Shown here piece after piece: positions 1 to 4,276 of a DNA stretch of 6,597 nt. Every line of letters starts with the position of its first letter. Positions within the stretch are counted from its first letter, which is position 1. The stretch comes from an uncultured Collinsella sp. (lineage in GTDB: Bacteria; Actinomycetota; Coriobacteriia; Coriobacteriales; Coriobacteriaceae). A program made the position numbers and the translations under genes. Under the pieces are notes generated by a model. That model was not told the origin of the DNA. It saw nothing but the letters and a program-made list of their open reading frames with translations, and searched no databases. The stretch is from the NCBI GenBank assembly GCA_900552395.1, contig URZJ01000101.1, positions 1-6,597 of the forward strand, given 5' to 3'.

Positions 1-188
1 ACCCCCAACGCCCCGAGGACCGCTCATTTTCCACAGGTTGCTGCCCGCGGCGCCTGCCTTTCGCCCAGAATCCGGTATGCAGCCCCCTCGGGCACTGAAT
101 ATTCCCAAAAATGCACGCCGAACCCCGCCCCAGGCACCCGCAGCAAGAAGACGGATAGCCCCGGCCTCCCCAGTCGCAGCGTCGGCTC
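1..188. other. Noncoding end region, no supported gene
   Basis: This stretch lies downstream of the minus-strand dehydrogenase. Two plus-strand frames stay open from the window edge to about 204 and 214, but neither has a visible start. Their conceptual products are rich in Pro, Ala and Arg and resemble no family I know. On the minus strand a short frame read from the GTG at 115 to a stop near 28 gives about 29 residues with no recognisable motif. An 8-bp palindrome, GAATATTC, lies at 97-104. The segment is C-rich on the plus strand, so open frames are expected by chance. I read it as intergenic, although the 3' end of a gene beyond the edge cannot be excluded. Confidence 0.4.
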
Positions 189-215
189 ATTACGCCGTTT
201 GTAAAACGGCGTAAT
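189..215 (-). terminator. Perfect hairpin just after the dehydrogenase stop
   Basis: Twelve-base arms (189-200 and 204-215, ATTACGCCGTTT and its exact complement) enclose a 3-base loop. The hairpin starts two bases past the stop codon of the minus-strand dehydrogenase, the usual place for a transcript end. The minus-strand sequence after the stem (GAGCCGACG) has no T run, so it is not a textbook intrinsic terminator. It may act as a weak terminator or as a 3'-end-protecting stem. Confidence 0.55.
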
Positions 216-217
216 TC

Positions 218-1153
218 TTAGTGCTCAATCCAACAATGTAGCGTCTCGCCGGCCTGCAGGTGACGCAGATTCTCCGCGGCGATGTCGACGACGTTGTTGA
301 GCGTGGCTGCCAGGTGGAACCAGCCGGAGACGTGCGGCGTGATGAGCATGTTGGGCGCATCCCACAGGGGGCTTGTCTCAGGCAGCGGCTCGGGGTCGGT
401 GACGTCGACCGCGGCGCCGGCGAGATGTCCCGATTCCAGAGCGGCAACCAAGTCGTCGGCGACCACAAGATCGCCGCGGCCGCCGTTGGCAAAGAAGGCA
501 CCCGGTTTCATCGCGGCGAAGAACTCGGCGTTCGCCAGGCCGCGGGTCTCGGGTGTGCTCGGCATAAAGGATGCAACGATGTCAGCCTCGGCCAGGCGCT
601 CGGGCAGGGCATCCATGCCGTCCATGTCCTCAAACACAATGGGGTAGACGAGCGGATGGCGCTTGATGCCGCGGACGTGCGCGCCCATGCTGCGGCAGAG
701 CGTGGCGAAGTGGCCACCGACATCGCCCGCGCCCAGCACCAGCACATTGGCGTTTTTGAGCGAGGTGACCGGCCCCAAATCCTCCCAGCGATGCTCGCGC
801 TGCAAGTCGTGATAGCCGGGCAGGCGCTTCATCATGGAAAGGACCATGGCAAACATGTGCTCGCTCACAGCCTGACCGTAGGCGCCCACCGAGCAAGACA
901 GTTTGGCGTCGGCCGGCACGGTGCCGGCGGCAAGGTAGTCGTCATAGCCGGCGGTCTGCAATTGCAGCAGCTGGAGATGCTCGCATGCCGTGAGCATGTC
1001 AGAGTCGATGTTGCCCAAGATCACGTCGGCGTCGGCGACCTGCTCGCGCGTGATGGCGTCGGCGCTCGTGTAGATAAAGTCCTCGCCCGGAGCGCTCGAC
1101 TCAAGAATTGCGCGATGGCGGTCATTGACGGGCAGCAAAACCAGGATGTTCAC
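218..1153 (-). CDS. D-2-hydroxyacid dehydrogenase, NAD(P)-binding
   Basis: This 311-residue cytosolic oxidoreductase probably interconverts a 2-oxoacid and a D-2-hydroxyacid with NAD(P)H; the substrate cannot be told from sequence. Residues 1-95 form the catalytic half. The Rossmann fold begins near 135 with GAGDVG (141-146). The expected triad is visible: Arg226 in NGGRGD, Glu255 in DVTDPEP and His274 in TPHVSG. Length is normal for the family (about 310-330). The strand after the glycine motif ends GIKRHP (162-167), with basic residues and no acidic one where NAD-specific members carry Asp, which suggests NADP(H), as in glyoxylate/hydroxypyruvate reductases. The start is GTG at 1153, preceded on the minus strand by AGAGGA at suitable spacing. 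It appears to be a single-gene unit: an intrinsic terminator separates it from the upstream aminopeptidase, and a hairpin follows its stop. Family assignment is firm; physiological role is open. Confidence 0.93.
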   Translation of the reverse strand: MNILVLLPVNDRHRAILESSAPGEDFIYTSADAITREQVADADVILGNIDSDMLTACEHLQLLQLQTAGYDDYLAAGTVPADAKLSCSVGAYGQAVSEHMFAMVLSMMKRLPGYHDLQREHRWEDLGPVTSLKNANVLVLGAGDVGGHFATLCRSMGAHVRGIKRHPLVYPIVFEDMDGMDALPERLAEADIVASFMPSTPETRGLANAEFFAAMKPGAFFANGGRGDLVVADDLVAALESGHLAGAAVDVTDPEPLPETSPLWDAPNMLITPHVSGWFHLAATLNNVVDIAAENLRHLQAGETLHCWIEH

Positions 1154-1172
1154 AAACAGTCCTCTCCGCTCG

Positions 1173-1207
1173 ACCTGCCAAAAAGGGACAGGTTTATTTT
1201 GGCAGGT
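1173..1207. promoter_or_regulatory. Dyad in the dehydrogenase leader
   Basis: Eleven-base exact inverted arms (ACCTGCCAAAA at 1173-1183, TTTTGGCAGGT at 1197-1207) flank a 13-base centre, 20 bases upstream of the GTG start. It could be an operator or an mRNA stem. The right arm runs into a second dyad at 1206-1222. No T run follows on the minus strand, so it is unlikely to be an ordinary terminator. Confidence 0.4.
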
Positions 1208-1222
1208 TTTACCAGGTAAAAC
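1206..1222. promoter_or_regulatory. Perfect 17-bp palindrome, candidate operator
   Basis: GTTTTACCAGGTAAAAC has 8-base arms around a single central base. Near-perfect symmetry with a one-base centre is typical of a dimeric repressor site. It lies between the aminopeptidase terminator and the dehydrogenase start, where the dehydrogenase promoter should be. A minus-strand -35-like TTTACC falls inside it, but the matching -10 is poor, so the promoter itself is not assigned. Confidence 0.45.
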
Positions 1223-1224
1223 GC

Positions 1225-1276
1225 TAAAAAACGCCGGGCTTCGTGATGGTTAACATATCCATCGCGTAGCCCGGCG
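1225..1276 (-). terminator. Intrinsic terminator of the aminopeptidase gene
   Basis: Read on the minus strand, the arms CGCCGGGCT (1268-1276) and AGCCCGGCG (1232-1240) pair over 9 bp. An inner helix (GATGG 1245-1249 with CCATC 1259-1263, extended by flanking pairs) lengthens the stem around a short loop. Six T residues follow directly on the minus strand (1226-1231). The hairpin begins ten bases after the aminopeptidase stop. This is a textbook Rho-independent terminator. Confidence 0.88.
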
Positions 1277-1285
1277 CATCCACGG

Positions 1286-2173
1286 CTACCAGCTGAGCAG
1301 TTCGTAGCCGTCCTCGGTCACCACGAGCTGTACCTCGCACTGGGCCGAATCGCTGCCGTCCTTGGTGCGCACGCACCAGCCGTCGCCCTTGCTAATCTTG
1401 ATGTCGGGCGCTCCGGCATTGACCATAGGCTCGATGGTAAAGACCATGCCCGGGGCCATGATGGTATCCACATCGGGCGCCTCGGTGGTAAAGCCCACAA
1501 ATGGGTCTTCGTGGAACTCCTTACCGATGCCGTGTCCGCCGTACTCGCGCACCACGCTAAAACCGGCGTCCTCGACGGTCTTTTGCACGGCCTCGGCCAT
1601 AACGGACAGTGGCAGCCATGGCTTGACGGCCGCCAGACCCGCTTCCACGCTGGCGCGGGTGACATCGACCAGGCGCTGGCGCTCGGCCGAGACCTCGCCG
1701 ATGCAGAACATGCGGCTCGAGTCGCTAAAGTAGCCGTCTAGGATCGTGGAACAGTCCACGTTGATGATGTCGCCCTCGTGCAGCACGTCCGTATCGCAGG
1801 GAATGCCGTGGCAGACCACATCATTGATCGAGGTGCACACGCTCTTGGGGTAGCCCTCGTAGTTGAGGTCGGCCGGCGTGCCACCGTGCTCGACGGTGTA
1901 GTCGTAGATCATCTGGTCGATCTGGTTGGTGGTCATGCCTGCGGCGATATGCTCGCCCACATAATCGAGCACGCCCACGTTGATGGCTGCCGAGCGCTTG
2001 ATGCCCTCGATATCGGCGGGAGTCTTGTAGAGCGTGCGAGGCAGAACCTCCCAGCCTTCTTCCCACAAGCGCTCGAGGCGCTCATCAAAGGCGCTATGGC
2101 ATTTCTTGTATTTCTTGCCGCTGCCGCACCAGCAAGCGTCGTTGCGGCCGGGCACGGGTCCTTTGTCATACAT
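1286..2173 (-). CDS. map: Type I methionine aminopeptidase with N-terminal SEC-C zinc motif
   Basis: This enzyme removes the initiator methionine from nascent proteins in the cytosol. Of its 295 residues, the first 30 or so carry a SEC-C motif (C14, C16, C25, H26; CxCx8CH), a small zinc-binding tail also found on SecA and thought to aid ribosome or protein contact. The pita-bread catalytic domain spans about 45-295. All five dinuclear-metal ligands can be placed: Asp140 (NVDCS), Asp151 (FSDSSR), His214 (GGHGIG), Glu248 (TIEPM) and Glu280 (QCEVQ). The substrate-site His122 lies in CHGIP. The length exceeds the roughly 250-265 residues of the plain enzyme because of the SEC-C extension. The ATG at 2173 follows a good AAGGAAG ribosome site on the minus strand, and starting there keeps the zinc motif. 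The gene ends at a strong intrinsic terminator. Some genomes carry a second map copy; none is seen here. Confidence 0.96.
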   Translation of the reverse strand: MYDKGPVPGRNDACWCGSGKKYKKCHSAFDERLERLWEEGWEVLPRTLYKTPADIEGIKRSAAINVGVLDYVGEHIAAGMTTNQIDQMIYDYTVEHGGTPADLNYEGYPKSVCTSINDVVCHGIPCDTDVLHEGDIINVDCSTILDGYFSDSSRMFCIGEVSAERQRLVDVTRASVEAGLAAVKPWLPLSVMAEAVQKTVEDAGFSVVREYGGHGIGKEFHEDPFVGFTTEAPDVDTIMAPGMVFTIEPMVNAGAPDIKISKGDGWCVRTKDGSDSAQCEVQLVVTEDGYELLSW

Positions 2174-2198
2174 GGCTAACTTCCTTTCATCCGCAGCT

Positions 2199-2204
2199 AG
2201 TATA
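2199..2204 (-). promoter_or_regulatory. Possible -10 box for the aminopeptidase gene
   Basis: The minus-strand hexamer TATACT lies about 25 bases upstream of the ATG at 2173 and matches five of six bases of the sigma70 -10 consensus. No convincing -35 hexamer is seen 16-18 bases further upstream. No clear terminator follows the radical SAM gene, so readthrough from that gene is also possible. Confidence 0.4.
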
Positions 2205-2265
2205 GCCCACCCGCAGACCAGCTCATTTGGGATGGGGCTAATTTAGCTGCTGGCGGGCGGCCGCG

Positions 2266-3042
2266 CTAGTAGCTCACCTGGCAGGGAATACCGAGGGCGC
2301 GCACGCGCGCGGCAATGGCGTCGAGCACCTCGGGCGCTGCTTTGGCAAGGCCGGCGACTGGTGTCTCGCGCGCGACCGTGTAGATGGTCGCCTCCTGCGG
2401 ACGAATGCGCTCGAGCGCCGCGAGCCAAGGGCCGACGTACTCCTCGCCGGTGTTATCGAGAGACTTGCCCCGGTACTCACCGCTCAAAAACATCGTCTGG
2501 ATAATGACATGACCGTTAAAGCCTGCGAACGTCTCGATCTGGTGCTCGACGTCATAGGGGCCAACGGGCTGGTCGAGCAGCTGGATAAACGCCGGGTCGA
2601 CGGTATCGAGCTTAAGAATGTTGTCGTCGACCATCATGAGCGCATCGTGCACAGCGGGCTGGTCGGCGCGCGTGCCGTTGGAAAGCACGGCAATCTTGGT
2701 GTTGGGGGCTAGCTGATCGCGCAGCGCGACGGCGCCGGCGATGGCCTGTGGAAACTCCGGTGCGGCGGTGGGCTCGCCGTTGCCTGCGAAGGTGATTACA
2801 TCGGGGGGCTCGCCCTCGGCTGCCATCTCGCGCAGCTTTGCCTCGAGCGCTTCGAGTACCACGGCAGCCGTGTTATACGGCTCATGGCAGGGGCGCTCGG
2901 CGTTGAGGCCGTTCTCGCAGTAGATGCAGTCGAACGTGCAGATTTTGCCGCTGGCCGGCATCATGTTGACGCCGAGCGAGAGACCAAGGCGACGGCTGCG
3001 AACGGGCCCAAAGATGGGGCTGGCATTCAAAAACGTAGACAT
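2266..3042 (-). CDS. Radical SAM protein, COG0731 (wyosine-synthase-like) group
   Basis: This 258-residue cytosolic protein should bind a 4Fe-4S cluster and S-adenosylmethionine and do radical chemistry. The N-terminal signature GPVRSRRLGLSLGVN (12-26) precedes the cluster motif C35-x3-C39-x2-C42 (CTFDCIYC). A GNGEP SAM-contact motif is at 87-91, and YTVARETPV (221-229) is in the C-terminal part. These features match COG0731, named after archaeal/eukaryal tRNA-Phe wyosine synthase (TYW1/Taw1). Bacteria do not make wyosine, so the name should not be transferred; the bacterial substrate is unknown. The frame stays open upstream to 3636, but the region before 3048 overlaps the hydrolase gene and looks like antisense shadow. 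Two in-frame ATGs exist, at 3048 and 3042. GAGGAG lies 3 bases before the first and 9 before the second, so 3042 is preferred. No second cysteine cluster typical of SPASM proteins is seen. Confidence 0.9.
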   Translation of the reverse strand: MSTFLNASPIFGPVRSRRLGLSLGVNMMPASGKICTFDCIYCENGLNAERPCHEPYNTAAVVLEALEAKLREMAAEGEPPDVITFAGNGEPTAAPEFPQAIAGAVALRDQLAPNTKIAVLSNGTRADQPAVHDALMMVDDNILKLDTVDPAFIQLLDQPVGPYDVEHQIETFAGFNGHVIIQTMFLSGEYRGKSLDNTGEEYVGPWLAALERIRPQEATIYTVARETPVAGLAKAAPEVLDAIAARVRALGIPCQVSY

Positions 3043-3073
3043 AGGCATATGCTCCTCAAGACAATTGTGCCTA

Positions 3074-3082
3074 AGCATAGCA
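3074..3082 (-). promoter_or_regulatory. Extended -10 promoter for the radical SAM gene
   Basis: The minus strand reads TGCTATGCT, a TGn extension plus a -10 hexamer with four of six consensus bases. It lies about 32 bases upstream of the start at 3042, predicting a short leader of some 25 bases that holds GAGGAG. No good -35 is present, as is usual for extended -10 promoters. Confidence 0.45.
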
Positions 3083-3090
3083 TCGGCTCC

Positions 3091-3115
3091 AAAGCAAGGT
3101 GTGGGCTCTTGCTTT
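3091..3115. promoter_or_regulatory. Inverted repeat at the -35 region of the radical SAM promoter
   Basis: AAAGCAAG (3091-3098) and CTTGCTTT (3108-3115) are exact complements around a 9-base centre. If the proposed extended -10 is correct, the -35 position falls inside this repeat, as expected for a repressor operator. No T run follows directly on either strand, so a terminator is less likely. Confidence 0.4.
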
Positions 3116-3267
3116 ACAAGTTTCGTTTTTTCACGTCGCTCATGATGCCGTGCCATGAAAAGCCTCGGGTCGGGTACAGTTAATCTGTTAACAAGGCGTA
3201 AAGCAATGCGGGTCCATCCAACCGTGCTGACGTGCAACTGGATGAGCATTGATGATGGGGGCACAAC

Positions 3268-4065
3268 ATGGATTTTACGGTCGAGAATGCGGGCACCACG
3301 ATTGCCTGTCGCGAATATGCCGGCCCGGATGTGTCGCCTGATACTCCTGCCTTGGTGTGCGTGCACGGCGCTTGTGTTGACGGCGTCTTTTTTGACGGTA
3401 TCGCCCGCGAGCTCGCCTGTGACTACCGCGTCATTGCCTACGACCGCCGCGGCTGTGGTGGCAGCAGCGAAGCGGCAGACGGCAGCTATGATCTTGCCGC
3501 TCAGGCCGCCGACCTGCAGGCCGTGATCGAACACGTTGGCGCTCCGACAAATGTGCTTGCGCACAGCGCCGGTACGTTGGTGGCGCTGGAGCTTCTTCGC
3601 ACTGAACCCCATCTCGTCGCCCGTGCGATTCTGCATGAGCCGGCTGTGTCGGCCGAAGGCGTCGGCATGGGCGCAGCTCCGGTTTTGCTCGATATGATTG
3701 CGGCTGGAAAGGTTTCAAGGGCGCTCCGGCTTTTCTTGGGAGCCCTCGGCGACTTGGACCCCGAGGCTCCTGGAACGACCGAGGCAGAAGCCAAGCATGC
3801 CCTGCGCAACGGCCGCAGTTTCATGGCAAACGAATACGGGATTACTATGACCTGCGTTCCCGATTGGGATAGCGTTCGCGCGTCGAAAACGGTGGCCGCC
3901 GTGCTCCTAGGCGAGCTCTCGATTGGCACGCCCCGCGAGGCTGGCACGCGAGCGGCTGCCGAATATCTCGATTGCCCTCTCGTGACGATCCCGGGCGCGC
4001 ATAACGGTCTGCGCGATCGCCCGGCAGCGGCTGCCCGGGCTGTCCGTGGCATCCTGGGGCTCTAG
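3268..4065 (+). CDS. Alpha/beta-fold hydrolase, substrate unknown
   Basis: This 265-residue protein has no signal peptide or membrane segment and is probably cytosolic. The fold is shown by VCVHGACVDG (30-39, oxyanion-hole HG), YDRRGCGGS (58-66) and the nucleophile elbow AHSAG (98-102, Ser100). The catalytic histidine is probably His245 in PGAHNG. The usual GxSxG begins with Ala instead of Gly, a known tolerated variant. The acid usually follows strand beta-6; here that region reads LLGELSIGTP (213-222), with Ser218 where Asp is often found, so the acid is Glu216 or lies elsewhere. Such proteins include esterases, lactonases and haloperoxidase-like enzymes, and none can be chosen. The ATG at 3268 follows a G-rich stretch (GGGGG, 7-8 bases upstream), a modest ribosome site. 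It stands alone between a divergent gene and a 211-base gap. Confidence 0.88.
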   Translation: MDFTVENAGTTIACREYAGPDVSPDTPALVCVHGACVDGVFFDGIARELACDYRVIAYDRRGCGGSSEAADGSYDLAAQAADLQAVIEHVGAPTNVLAHSAGTLVALELLRTEPHLVARAILHEPAVSAEGVGMGAAPVLLDMIAAGKVSRALRLFLGALGDLDPEAPGTTEAEAKHALRNGRSFMANEYGITMTCVPDWDSVRASKTVAAVLLGELSIGTPREAGTRAAAEYLDCPLVTIPGAHNGLRDRPAAAARAVRGILGL

Positions 4066-4223
4066 CATCCGCAATAGCCAAAGCAGGCTTCATCCGCAAA
4101 CGTTTCGGCCGTATTAACAAACGTGCTCAAAACCTCGCGTCTGCGGCTTCAATCGCGCCGTCTGCCAACTCATAAGAATGTGGCAGCATTCACGTGCTTA
4201 CCTGCATCGGCAAGGTGTTACCC
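4066..4223. other. Intergenic gap without a clear element
   Basis: No gene, strong hairpin with a T run, or repeat is visible between the hydrolase stop and the promoter region of the next gene. The frame of the following gene is open from an ATG at 4178. The residues it would add (for example MWQHSRAYLHRQG) look like no domain, and the ATG has no good ribosome site. How hydrolase transcription ends is not apparent. Confidence 0.5.
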
Positions 4224-4231
4224 TTGTAACA
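4216..4231. promoter_or_regulatory. Inverted repeat over the -35 of the signalling operon
   Basis: TGTTAC CCTT GTAACA has 6-base exact arms and a 4-base centre, and it covers the proposed -35 hexamer. An overlapping 5-base pair (CAAGG 4211-4215 with CCTTG 4222-4226) could form an alternative structure. The position suits a repressor or activator site. The arms are short, so chance is possible. Confidence 0.38.
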
Positions 4232-4252
4232 TTTGGAACCCACCGCTACCAT
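4224..4252 (+). promoter_or_regulatory. Candidate sigma70 promoter of the c-di-GMP/HPt operon
   Basis: TTGTAA (4224-4229) and TACCAT (4247-4252) are separated by 17 bases, the optimal spacing. Each hexamer matches four of six consensus bases. Transcription would begin near 4259, about 18 bases before the ATG at 4277. This supports that start over the upstream in-frame ATG at 4178, which would lie before the promoter. Confidence 0.45.
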
Positions 4253-4276
4253 GCGAAACTATCGAAAGGGCCCCAT

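Noticed and set aside
260..1219. 319-residue plus-strand open frame opposite the dehydrogenase
   Set aside because: It mirrors the dehydrogenase codons, has no recognisable domain, and the minus-strand gene has a full catalytic triad.
2237..2247. GCTAATTTAGC as the terminator of the radical SAM gene
   Set aside because: The stem is only 5 bp with a 1-base centre and is AT-rich, with no T run after it on the minus strand.
3179..3192. GTTAATCTGTTAAC as an operator for the hydrolase
   Set aside because: The arms are only five AT-rich bases with a 4-base centre, and no convincing -10/-35 pair is found around it.
3049..3636. Long upstream in-frame extension of the radical SAM gene to 3636 on the minus strand
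   Set aside because: It would overlap the hydrolase gene antisense, shows no domain similarity, and a ribosome site and promoter sit just before 3042. The COG0731 signature begins soon after 3042.
4178..4276. Upstream ATG at 4178 as the start of the c-di-GMP protein
   Set aside because: It lacks a good ribosome site, adds residues with no domain character, and would precede the likely promoter at 4224-4252.
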